Assembly (NCBI GenBank): GCA_018695965.1
Contig: JABHQB010000042.1
Location: forward strand, 1-26,787
Direction: 5' to 3'
Length of the DNA stretch: 26,787 nucleotides
DNA from: Flavobacteriales bacterium
GTDB taxonomy: Bacteria; Bacteroidota; Bacteroidia; Flavobacteriales; BACL11
The notes under the pieces were generated by a model that made no database searches, had not been told where the DNA came from, and was given only the letters and a program-made list of their open reading frames with translations. Shown one piece after another: positions 1-7,428 of this stretch. The translations under genes and the position numbers were made by a program. The stretch's first letter is position 1, and each line of letters opens with the position of its first letter.

Positions 1-45
1 TCCGTTTTTGAAGTTTGATTTTATGTCGTTCCAAATTGTATTCAT
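1..45 (-). CDS. N-terminus of a second rhomboid-family protein (partial, cut by window edge)
   Basis: On the minus strand an ATG at 45-43 directly abuts the stop codon of the preceding rhomboid gene and opens 15 codons (MNTIWNDIKSNFKNG) that run off the window start. What is seen is only this short N-terminus. Flavobacterial genomes commonly carry a second rhomboid gene here, and its product typically starts with a similar short polar stretch (xxIxDDIKxxF-like) before the first membrane segment. Identification as a second rhomboid therefore rests on context plus a weak N-terminal resemblance. The zero-base spacing implies co-transcription and probably translational coupling with the upstream rhomboid. 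Confidence 0.55.
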   Translation of the reverse strand, partial: MNTIWNDIKSNFKNG

Positions 46-837
46 TTAAAAGTATATATCTCCTTTTTTCTTCCAGTATTTAAGTAGAATTATTCCAAAA
101 ATCATACCTCCTAAATGTGCGAAATGTGCAACATTATCACCAGGATTATTCCCGACACCACTTATTAGGGCTAATACCCCAATTCCCCCAACAAAATATT
201 TTGCTTTTACAGGGATTGCAAAATATAAATATATTAATGAATTTGGAAACAACATGCCAAATGCCAGTAATAAACCATAAATAGCACCAGAAGCTCCAAG
301 AATTGGAACGTTTATTAATAAATTTAATTTACCAAAAATAGGGTCTGTAAAATTCTGATTATTAGTTAATAATTGATTTCCTTTATTAATAATCATATTA
401 TAAGTTTCAGAATCTATATTTGAACTTATTGAATTAATCTGAAACTGTATATATGCCATGTAAATTAAAGCAGCTCCAAAACCTGTAATCATGTAATATG
501 TAAGGAATCTTTTTCCTCCCCACATATTCTCTAATGTTTTTCCGAACATCCAAAGTGTAAACATATTAAACAATAAATGAGTGCTTATAGGTAATGTAAT
601 TGGCCTATCCAGTATTCCAAATATTGAGGATTCCCAATATGAGTTGGAATGCATAAACATATGTGTTACTAACTGATGTGGCATGAAATCAGGCGATTGA
701 AATTGATGCAATGCAAATAAATTTGTTAAATTTATTCCTTGGTTTTCTAGAGCCCAAGTTGCTAAAAAGAACAATCCGTTTATTATTAAAAGGTTTTTTA
801 CAACTTCTGGCAAATGATTAAATCTTTGTCCTAACAT
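46..837 (-). CDS. Rhomboid-family intramembrane serine protease
   Basis: A 263-residue polytopic membrane protein. The rhomboid catalytic serine motif GASGAIYG lies near residue 183 and the partner histidine in HFAHLGG near residue 242, which together form the Ser-His dyad used to cleave membrane-embedded substrates. Hydrophobic segments cover roughly residues 15-32, 85-130 and 175-255, as expected for a six-helix rhomboid core. A polar loop (about residues 130-170) precedes the catalytic helix. Its ATG overlaps the end of mutL by 7 bases, so it is probably translated from the same message. The substrate cannot be told from sequence. The family call is firm. Confidence 0.93.
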   Translation of the reverse strand: MLGQRFNHLPEVVKNLLIINGLFFLATWALENQGINLTNLFALHQFQSPDFMPHQLVTHMFMHSNSYWESSIFGILDRPITLPISTHLLFNMFTLWMFGKTLENMWGGKRFLTYYMITGFGAALIYMAYIQFQINSISSNIDSETYNMIINKGNQLLTNNQNFTDPIFGKLNLLINVPILGASGAIYGLLLAFGMLFPNSLIYLYFAIPVKAKYFVGGIGVLALISGVGNNPGDNVAHFAHLGGMIFGIILLKYWKKKGDIYF

Positions 838-2594
838 TTATTAAATTTTTTATTTATTTCTTCTGTTTTAATATTAAAATAAGTATTTAACCCGAAAGGG
901 CTTATAGTTGGAGTATCGCATTTTAGAAGTTCTACAATCAACAACCTCATTTCTTCTTGAGTTAGTCTTTTCCCACTTTTTATTGAGAATGAATTTGATA
1001 AGGTTTTACATAATTTTGAGCTAAAATTTTCTTTCAGATCTGAATTCTCAACTTCTTGTTCTTTTAATATTTCATCAAACAACTTTTGCAGATTTTCATT
1101 TTCGCATTGTTGAGGAACGGCATGTATTTCAACACAATCTTCTTTTATATCAATTTCAAATCCAACATTATTAAGTTCAGTTTTTATATCTTCAATTTCA
1201 GAAACATCCTTTTTTGAAAGAGATATTGTTTCAGGAAATATTAGTTTCTGAGAACTTATCTTTACATTTTTATTTTGTTTGAAATATTCGTATAAAATTC
1301 TCTGATGTGCTCTTTGCTGATGTACAATAATTAATCCGTTTTCTGTTTGAGAGCTAATATAAGTTCCTTCAATCTGAAAATAGTAAGCAGATTCAAAATT
1401 AGAATCAAGTGTTATCTCTTTCTGAACTTCTTCTGGAAAATTGTTTTGATAAATTTTATGTGATTGAGAGATTGCCTCTTTACTATCCGAGTCAAAAGGA
1501 TTATAATTTCTATCCACTCTAATTTTCGGTTCTTTTACTAATCTATCAGGATTTCCAACTGGAATTACCAATGACGGTTCCGTATTAAAATCTAGAGTTG
1601 GAGCAATATTATACTGTCCTAAAGATCGTTTTATTGCAGAACGTAAGATGGCGTAGATTGATTTTTCATCTTCAAACTTTATTTCTGTTTTGGTAGGATG
1701 AATATTAATATCAATTTGTTTTGGGTCTATTTCCAGATTTAAGAAATAGGAGGGATGGTAATTTTCTGCTATTAAATCGGTAAAAGCTTTTGAAACAGCA
1801 TGATTTAGATAATAATTCTTAATAAACCGACCATTTACAAAGAAGTATTGCTCACCTCTAGTGCGTTTTGCAAATTCTGGTTTCCCAACAAATCCACTAA
1901 TCTTCACTAGGTTTGTTTCTTCTTCAACTGGGACAAGTTTTTCGTTTGTTTGTTTTCCAACTATATTTACAATTCTTTGTCTGAAATTAGATTTCTCAAG
2001 ATGATAATATTCCTGATTATCCATTATTAAACTAAAAGAAACTTCCGGATTAGAAAGAGCGACTCTAGAAAATTCTTCTATAATATGTTTCTTTTCAACT
2101 TTATCAGATTTTAAGAATTTTCTTCTGGCAGGAACATTGTAAAATAGATTTTTAATACTTATGGAAGTTCCATTTGAACAAACAACAGATTCTTGTTTTT
2201 TAATCTCACTTCCTTCAATAATTATTCTGGTTCCAAGTTCGTTTTCTGTTAATTTTGTACTTACTTCAATATGAGCAATTGCTGCCATTGATGCCATAGC
2301 TTCGCCTCTGAACCCCATAGTTTTTATATTGAACAAATCATCTGCATTTCTAATTTTAGATGTAGCATGACGTTCAAAGCTCATTTTTGAATCCGTTTCA
2401 CTCATACCACAACCATTATCAACAACTTGTATAAGAGTTTTTCCAGAATCTTTTACTATGAGTTTAATATCTGAAGCTCCAGAGTCTAATGCATTTTCTA
2501 TCATCTCCTTTGCTGCAGAAGCAGGTCTTTGAATAACTTCTCCCGCAGCAATTTGATTTGCTATATGATCTGGCAATAATTGTATGATATCCAA
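831..2594 (-). CDS. mutL: DNA mismatch repair protein MutL
   Basis: A 587-residue MutL that couples mismatch recognition to strand removal. The GHKL ATPase N-domain is complete: ENALDSG at residues 33-39, DNGCGM at 59-64, HATSKI near 76-81, GFRGEA near 94-99, and FYNVPARRKF near 150. The C-terminal dimerisation domain is present, but the metal-dependent endonuclease motifs are degenerate. The region equivalent to DQHAxxExxxxE reads HQQRAHQRILYE (about 425-436), and the CPHGRP equivalent reads SPFGLN near the C-terminus. It is therefore unlikely to nick DNA itself, which fits my recollection of other Bacteroidota MutL proteins. It sits between a small membrane protein (5-base gap) and a rhomboid gene (7-base overlap). 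Confidence 0.96.
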   Translation of the reverse strand: MDIIQLLPDHIANQIAAGEVIQRPASAAKEMIENALDSGASDIKLIVKDSGKTLIQVVDNGCGMSETDSKMSFERHATSKIRNADDLFNIKTMGFRGEAMASMAAIAHIEVSTKLTENELGTRIIIEGSEIKKQESVVCSNGTSISIKNLFYNVPARRKFLKSDKVEKKHIIEEFSRVALSNPEVSFSLIMDNQEYYHLEKSNFRQRIVNIVGKQTNEKLVPVEEETNLVKISGFVGKPEFAKRTRGEQYFFVNGRFIKNYYLNHAVSKAFTDLIAENYHPSYFLNLEIDPKQIDINIHPTKTEIKFEDEKSIYAILRSAIKRSLGQYNIAPTLDFNTEPSLVIPVGNPDRLVKEPKIRVDRNYNPFDSDSKEAISQSHKIYQNNFPEEVQKEITLDSNFESAYYFQIEGTYISSQTENGLIIVHQQRAHQRILYEYFKQNKNVKISSQKLIFPETISLSKKDVSEIEDIKTELNNVGFEIDIKEDCVEIHAVPQQCENENLQKLFDEILKEQEVENSDLKENFSSKLCKTLSNSFSIKSGKRLTQEEMRLLIVELLKCDTPTISPFGLNTYFNIKTEEINKKFNKC

Positions 2595-2599
2595 TTTTC

Positions 2600-2833
2600 T
2601 TATTTTAATATTAAATACGTAACTAATACTAATGCAATAATCACCAATAACAATCTTTTACTTCTTCCGTGATTTGTTCGAGAATATCCATTACTTTTAA
2701 ATTTAATTTTAGTTTTCTTTCCTTTTTTTAAATTTTCAATTCGTTCTTTTCTTTCATCATAATATCTTAAGGGAAAACTAAAACTCCTAACTTTAGGACT
2801 TTTAAAAATAGATGGTAGACGGGGAGATTGCAT
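2600..2833 (-). CDS. Small basic single-pass membrane protein upstream of mutL
   Basis: A 77-residue protein starting MQSPRLPSIF. It has a motif reading FSFPLRYYDERKERIENL, a Lys/Arg-rich middle, and a single hydrophobic C-terminal segment (LLLVIIALVLVTYLIL). Flavobacterial genomes carry a small protein of this type (FNYxPRYY-like motif, C-terminal membrane anchor) beside mutL. It is often labelled riboflavin synthase subunit beta, which I consider a misnomer because no lumazine-synthase feature is present. The frame stays open upstream to an ATG at 2932, but I chose the ATG at 2833 because the conserved-looking part starts there, the upstream residues look like translated promoter, and a TAnnTTTG box lies at 2838-2845. 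Function unknown. Confidence 0.75.
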   Translation of the reverse strand: MQSPRLPSIFKSPKVRSFSFPLRYYDERKERIENLKKGKKTKIKFKSNGYSRTNHGRSKRLLLVIIALVLVTYLILK

Positions 2834-2837
2834 CTTA

Positions 2838-2845
2838 CAAAAATA
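2838..2845 (-). promoter_or_regulatory. Bacteroidota -7 box upstream of the small membrane protein/mutL operon
   Basis: On the minus strand this reads TATTTTTG, a perfect match to the Bacteroidota TAnnTTTG -7 consensus. It ends four bases before the ATG at 2833, so transcription would begin at or next to the start codon. No TTG is seen at the -33 spacing. Alone this is a weak call, because A/T-rich DNA yields such octamers by chance. Confidence 0.4.
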
Positions 2846-2918
2846 TAAAATAATAAGGTCTGAATAAAGAAAATTAAAGTCAATTATTAAACGAAATACA
2901 ATTTGTATTTTAGCGGAA

Positions 2919-4448
2919 ATGCAAAAACACAAGATTTCATATTCAGATACTAAATTATTCTCTAAGATAGTACAAATGTATACAGAGGAAAAAGTGTCTG
3001 ATAAGTTCTATAATCGATATCCGAATATCAATCAGTTTGAAGATCAAATAAAAGAAAAACAATCTAGTAATATTGATAGGGATCTTTTATATAAAGTCCT
3101 TAAAAATCAAAATTCTACATTACAACTTTCTAAGAAAACAGAACAAAATATTGAGCTATTAAGAAATAAAAATACTTTTACCATAACAACAGGCCATCAA
3201 CTATGTTTATTTACTGGACCTTTGTATTTTATTTATAAGATAGTATCCGCAATAAACCTTAGTAAACAATTAACTCAATCATTTCCTGAAAATAATTTTA
3301 TTCCAGTTTTTTGGATGGCATCTGAGGATCATGATTTTGAAGAAATAAATCATATCAATCTGTTCGGTAAAAAGTATCATTGGAAAACAAATCAAAGTGG
3401 AATTGTAGGTGATTTTAATACTTCAGGAATAGATTCTGTAATAAATGAGATAGAAGAGGTTCTGGATGAATCTGAAAACTCCAAAAAGATATTGCGAATT
3501 TTTAGAAAATGTTATTCTGAAAAAAACTTATCAGAATCTAGCAGATTATTAGTAAATGAACTTTTTGGTAAATATGGAATTGTTATTTTGGATGCAAATG
3601 ATAAAAAACTAAAACAAAAATTAATTCCAATAATAAAAGAAGATGTAGGTAATCAGAATTTACATTCAATTATTTCTGAAAGAACAGAAGAACTTTCAGA
3701 TGAGTTTAAGTCTCAAGCTTTTGTTAGAAACATCAATTTCTTTAATATTTCTGAAGGTAAAAGAGAAAGAATCACTAAAAAGGTAAGTGAGGATGAGATT
3801 GAAAATAACCCCGAAATATTTAGTCCAAATGTCTTGATAAGACCACTTTATCAGGAATTAATTTTGCCAAACATTTCTTATATTGGAGGTGGTTCTGAAA
3901 TTGCCTATTGGATGCAATTAAAAACAGTTTTTAAGTATCTGAGTATTCCTTTTCCGATATTAGTTTTACGAAATTCTGTTATGTGGATGGAGGAAAGAGA
4001 TTTAAAAAAATGGAGAAAATTAGGGTTAAAGATGAGTGATGTTTTCAGATCAGCAGATGATTTGTATAAGAAATTCATTTTAGAGAAATCAAATATAAAT
4101 CTAGATTTAGAGAAAAAAAAGATAGAAGACATATATTGTGATTTGGAAAATAAAACATCAGATATTTCTTTAAAACAATCCATAAAATCTGAAGCAATGA
4201 AACAAATAAAATCTTTAGAAAGATTAGAAAAGAAATTAATAAAATTGGAAAAGGAGAAACATGAAATTTCAATAAATCAGATAAATAAAATAAAAAATAA
4301 ATTGTTTCCAAATAATGTTTTACAAGAAAGAACAGATAATATTATTTCATTTTATTTAAATCATGGAAATAAATTTATAGAAACATTAATGGAAGAAATC
4401 AATCCACTCGATACAAATTTCTTAATTTTGTCGCCTGAAAAGAATTAA
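2919..4448 (+). CDS. bshC: Bacillithiol biosynthesis cysteine-adding enzyme BshC
   Basis: A 509-residue protein that would add cysteine to glucosaminyl-malate, the last step in making bacillithiol, a low-molecular-weight thiol. It has the family hallmarks: TTGHQLCLFTGPLYFIYKIV (about residues 88-107), WMASEDHDFEEINHI (about 134-148) in the nucleotide-binding-like core, and a long Lys/Glu-rich coiled-coil region (about 390-460) before the C-terminal domain. Length is close to the usual 530 or so. It starts a tight plus-strand run, with guaA beginning one base after its stop. The other pathway genes (bshA, bshB) are not in this window. The ATG follows a short A-rich leader with no clear Shine-Dalgarno, which is normal for this phylum. 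Confidence 0.92.
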   Translation: MQKHKISYSDTKLFSKIVQMYTEEKVSDKFYNRYPNINQFEDQIKEKQSSNIDRDLLYKVLKNQNSTLQLSKKTEQNIELLRNKNTFTITTGHQLCLFTGPLYFIYKIVSAINLSKQLTQSFPENNFIPVFWMASEDHDFEEINHINLFGKKYHWKTNQSGIVGDFNTSGIDSVINEIEEVLDESENSKKILRIFRKCYSEKNLSESSRLLVNELFGKYGIVILDANDKKLKQKLIPIIKEDVGNQNLHSIISERTEELSDEFKSQAFVRNINFFNISEGKRERITKKVSEDEIENNPEIFSPNVLIRPLYQELILPNISYIGGGSEIAYWMQLKTVFKYLSIPFPILVLRNSVMWMEERDLKKWRKLGLKMSDVFRSADDLYKKFILEKSNINLDLEKKKIEDIYCDLENKTSDISLKQSIKSEAMKQIKSLERLEKKLIKLEKEKHEISINQINKIKNKLFPNNVLQERTDNIISFYLNHGNKFIETLMEEINPLDTNFLILSPEKN

Positions 4449-4449
4449 T

Positions 4450-5985
4450 ATGACTCACGAAAAAATTATTATTCTAGATTTTGGTTCTCAATACACACAG
4501 CTCATTGCTCGTAGAGTAAGAGAATTAAATATTTACTCGGAGATACACCCTTATAATAATATTCCTGAGATAGATAAAGATGTAAAAGCGGTAATTTTAT
4601 CGGGAAGTCCTTTTTCTGTAAGGGATGAAAACTCTCCTTTACCAGACCTTGAAAAGATAAAAGGAAAACTTCCTCTTTTAGGAATTTGTTATGGAGCTCA
4701 GTACATTGCAAAAATTAGTGGGGGAGATATTCTTCCATCAAAAATAAGAGAGTATGGTAGAGCAAATTTATCTTTTGTAAATAATAAAAACACTTTACTT
4801 AAAGATGTTCCGAATGATTCTCAGGTTTGGATGAGTCATGGAGATACAATCTCCACTTTACCATCTGATTTTGAAGTGATAGCAAGTACTAAAGACGTGA
4901 AAGTTGCTGCTTATAAAATTGAAAAAGAAGAAACTTATGCTATTCAATTTCATCCAGAAGTATATCATTCTACAGATGGAAAGCAACTTCTACAAAATTT
5001 CCTCATTGATATTGCTGGATGTTCGCAGGACTGGACCCCATCTTCTTTTGTTGAAGATACAGTTGCTCAGTTAAAAGAAAAACTAGGAAATGATAAAGTT
5101 GTTTTAGGTATTTCAGGAGGAGTAGATTCTACAGTTGCTGCAGTTTTGTTAAACAAAGCAATTGGAAAAAATTTATATTGTATCTTTGTAGATAATGGTT
5201 TGTTAAGAAAAAATGAGTTTGAATCTGTTCTGAAACAGTATAATGGAATGGGATTGAATGTTAAAGGAGTTAATTCTAAAGAAAAATTCTATGATGTTTT
5301 ATCTGGTTTATCTGATCCAGAAAAAAAGAGGAAGGCAATAGGAGCAAAGTTTATTGATGTTTTTGATGAAGAATCTCATCTGATAGAGGATGTAGAATGG
5401 TTGGCTCAAGGAACAATTTATCCTGATGTAATTGAATCAGTTTCTGCAACAGGAGGTCCATCATCTACAATTAAATCTCATCATAATGTAGGAGGCTTAC
5501 CAGATTTCATGAAATTAAAGGTTGTAGAACCATTAAATTCACTATTTAAAGATGAAGTAAGAAGGATTGGAAAATCAATTGGAATAAATAAAGAACTTTT
5601 AGGTAGGCATCCTTTTCCTGGTCCTGGACTTGCAATACGAATACTAGGAGAAGTAACAAAAGAAAAGGTACGTATTTTGCAAGAGGTAGATCATATCTTT
5701 ATTTCTGCACTTAAGGAGGATGGCTTGTATGATTCTGTTTGGCAAGCAGGAGCAATGTTCTTACCAGTACAATCGGTAGGGGTAATGGGAGATGAAAGGA
5801 CATATGAGAATGCGGTAGCACTTAGAGCGGTTGAATCAACGGATGGAATGACAGCAGATTGGGTTCATTTGCCTTATGATTTTCTGTCAAAAGTGTCAAA
5901 TGAAATCATCAATAAAGTAAAAGGAATTAATAGAGTTGTTTATGATGTTTCTTCCAAACCACCTGCAACAATTGAATGGGAGTAA
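4450..5985 (+). CDS. guaA: GMP synthase (glutamine-hydrolysing)
   Basis: A 511-residue two-domain enzyme that aminates XMP to GMP with glutamine and ATP in purine biosynthesis. The N-terminal class I glutamine amidotransferase has DFGSQYTQLIARR at the start, LGICYGAQ with the nucleophile Cys near residue 80, and FHPEV with the catalytic His near 167. The ATP pyrophosphatase domain has the P-loop LGISGGVDSTVAAVLL near 218-233. The C-terminal dimerisation domain has RHPFPGPGLAIRILGE and ends in the typical KPPATIEWE. Length and domain order are standard. It starts one base after the bshC stop and is immediately followed by the next gene, so it is mid-operon. No purine riboswitch is visible upstream. 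Confidence 0.98.
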   Translation: MTHEKIIILDFGSQYTQLIARRVRELNIYSEIHPYNNIPEIDKDVKAVILSGSPFSVRDENSPLPDLEKIKGKLPLLGICYGAQYIAKISGGDILPSKIREYGRANLSFVNNKNTLLKDVPNDSQVWMSHGDTISTLPSDFEVIASTKDVKVAAYKIEKEETYAIQFHPEVYHSTDGKQLLQNFLIDIAGCSQDWTPSSFVEDTVAQLKEKLGNDKVVLGISGGVDSTVAAVLLNKAIGKNLYCIFVDNGLLRKNEFESVLKQYNGMGLNVKGVNSKEKFYDVLSGLSDPEKKRKAIGAKFIDVFDEESHLIEDVEWLAQGTIYPDVIESVSATGGPSSTIKSHHNVGGLPDFMKLKVVEPLNSLFKDEVRRIGKSIGINKELLGRHPFPGPGLAIRILGEVTKEKVRILQEVDHIFISALKEDGLYDSVWQAGAMFLPVQSVGVMGDERTYENAVALRAVESTDGMTADWVHLPYDFLSKVSNEIINKVKGINRVVYDVSSKPPATIEWE

Positions 5986-7284
5986 ATGCATAATAATCTG
6001 TTAAAAATATTTTGTTTCTTTATTTTTTTTGTAAGTAGTTTTTCAGTTCTTTCGCAAGATAAGATAAAATTTGGTTATCATAATCAATCTGGAAAGGTTA
6101 AAAATATTAAAACAAAAGCAATAGAAGAAAATATTGAAGAAGAGAAGATTCTTTCTATTATTTCAGAGACACTTGATGATTATAATCAGAGACAATTAGA
6201 TGGAATTGATAGTATAAATGATATAATAGATTCAAATATATTTATTTCTGAGATAAAAGACACAATACTAGTCTCAGTTTTACTCCCTCTCTATATAGAA
6301 AGAAATGATACTTTAGTTAATTTTCTTAGAGAGAATATGGAAGATACTAATCAGATCTATTCTAAATCTGAATTAGCATTGGACTTTTTAGAAGGTATAA
6401 TGTTTGCGATAGATTCTTTATCTGAATTACAGATTCCTATTAAATTACAGGTTTTTGACACTGAAAATAATCTAGATACGGTAAGGAAAATTTCTAATTC
6501 TAAATTTGTCAAACAATCCACCATTGTTTTCGGCCCTATTTATTCTAAAAATTTTAATTTTTTTAGAAATAAGTTCCGTGCTGACAGGAATAAAATAATT
6601 ATCAATCCTTTATCTGATAATCAGAAGTATTTGCAGAATAGTAAGAATGTATATTTTTTACAACCATCTCTAAAACAAAAGAGAGATTCTATTTGTTTGT
6701 TTATTAATAAGTTTGAAAAGTCAAAAGATATTTATTTTGTATCTTTAGAGTCTGAGGATAAGACCTTAGATTATAATCAGATTAAATTTAGATTAGATAG
6801 TGTGTTTACTGAGTTTCCTGTCAAAGAATTTGAAAATCTATCAGTAATAAATAAACAATCATTTACTTTTTTAAATCCTGATAGTAACTTAGTATTTGTT
6901 TTGTCGGAAGATGAAGTGTTTATTAAGAAGATAGTTACATTTATTAGAGCAATAGACACCAACGTTTCAATTTATTCATCAGAAATAATAACTAAGATTA
7001 AGGGAATAGACATAGAAGATCTTATGAGATTAGATATCCATGTTCCTGTATCTAATTATTTTGATAATTACTCTCAAAAGAATAAATATCTTCAAAATAA
7101 ATTCGAAAGTATTTTTTATCATAAAATGAATGAAAATTCTAGACTTTCATTTTATTCTATCCTTCATTTTTGTTCTCATCAGAAACAATATCATTTTACT
7201 CAATTATTTAAGGGTGGAGGGTTTATTAATACTGATGTTCAAATTTGCACTTATAAAGACTATAGGCTATTGCCAATAGAGTAA
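5986..7284 (+). CDS. Secreted periplasmic-binding-protein-like protein (LysM-lacking relative)
   Basis: A 432-residue protein with an N-terminal signal peptide (hydrophobic stretch FCFFIFFVSSFSVLS then Q). Residues about 95-330 resemble the type I periplasmic-binding fold of ABC amino-acid receptors: SVLLPLYIERNDT, ALDFLEGIMFAIDSL, IKLQVFDTENNLDTVRKI and TIVFGPIYSKNFNF. From memory, flavobacteria often have such a protein directly after guaA, usually with N-terminal LysM repeats and around 600 residues. Here I see no LysM repeat, only a short acidic linker (about 30-90). The C-terminus (FKGGGFINTDVQICTYKDY) matches the family ending. The ATG directly follows the guaA stop. Ligand unknown; a cell-envelope role is inferred. 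Confidence 0.7.
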   Translation: MHNNLLKIFCFFIFFVSSFSVLSQDKIKFGYHNQSGKVKNIKTKAIEENIEEEKILSIISETLDDYNQRQLDGIDSINDIIDSNIFISEIKDTILVSVLLPLYIERNDTLVNFLRENMEDTNQIYSKSELALDFLEGIMFAIDSLSELQIPIKLQVFDTENNLDTVRKISNSKFVKQSTIVFGPIYSKNFNFFRNKFRADRNKIIINPLSDNQKYLQNSKNVYFLQPSLKQKRDSICLFINKFEKSKDIYFVSLESEDKTLDYNQIKFRLDSVFTEFPVKEFENLSVINKQSFTFLNPDSNLVFVLSEDEVFIKKIVTFIRAIDTNVSIYSSEIITKIKGIDIEDLMRLDIHVPVSNYFDNYSQKNKYLQNKFESIFYHKMNENSRLSFYSILHFCSHQKQYHFTQLFKGGGFINTDVQICTYKDYRLLPIE

Positions 7285-7401
7285 AGTTTTTTTTAACTTT
7301 GTTAGAAACCATTGGTATCCGGATTTTTTTAATAATATTTATATTGTTTTTTAAAATTAAGAGTCAAATTTTAATAATGTAACCTTTTTTTCTAGTTTCC
7401 G

Positions 7402-7409
7402 TATCTTTG
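7402..7409 (+). promoter_or_regulatory. -7 promoter box of the surface-protein operon
   Basis: TATCTTTG is a perfect TAnnTTTG match, 19 bases before the ATG at 7429 and in a 129-base gap downstream of the guaA operon. It predicts transcription from about 7414. No TTG is seen at the -33 spacing. It overlaps the first bases of a perfect palindrome (7407-7427). Confidence 0.6.
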
Positions 7410-7427
7410 CAAGTTGCAAACTTGCAA
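7407..7427. promoter_or_regulatory. Perfect 9-base inverted repeat over the promoter and leader (operator-like)
   Basis: The left arm TTGCAAGTT (7407-7415) and right arm AACTTGCAA (7419-7427) are exact reverse complements around the spacer GCA. The left arm shares bases with the -7 box and the right arm ends one base before the ATG at 7429. As DNA it could be the operator of a dimeric regulator. As RNA, only the right arm would be fully inside the transcript if the start is near 7414, so a DNA site is the more likely reading. Confidence 0.5.
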
Positions 7428-7428
7428 G

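Noticed and set aside
2834..2932. Extension of the small membrane protein to an ATG at 2932
   Set aside because: The added residues are hydrophobic and Cys-rich without family resemblance, the region contains a TAnnTTTG box, and the extension would overlap the bshC start.
4450..4460. Search for a purine riboswitch before guaA
   Set aside because: There is only one base between bshC and guaA, leaving no leader, and no structured element precedes bshC in the 85-base gap.
7283..7300. AAAGTT-TTTTTT-AACTTT hairpin overlapping the stop of the gene after guaA, as a terminator
   Set aside because: Only a six-base A/T-rich stem with no G/C core and no T-tract after it; too weak to call in such AT-rich DNA.
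7414..7428. TTG at 7414 as the start of the lectin/GEVED gene
   Set aside because: It lies in the palindrome at about the predicted transcription start, and the ATG at 7429 gives a textbook signal peptide.
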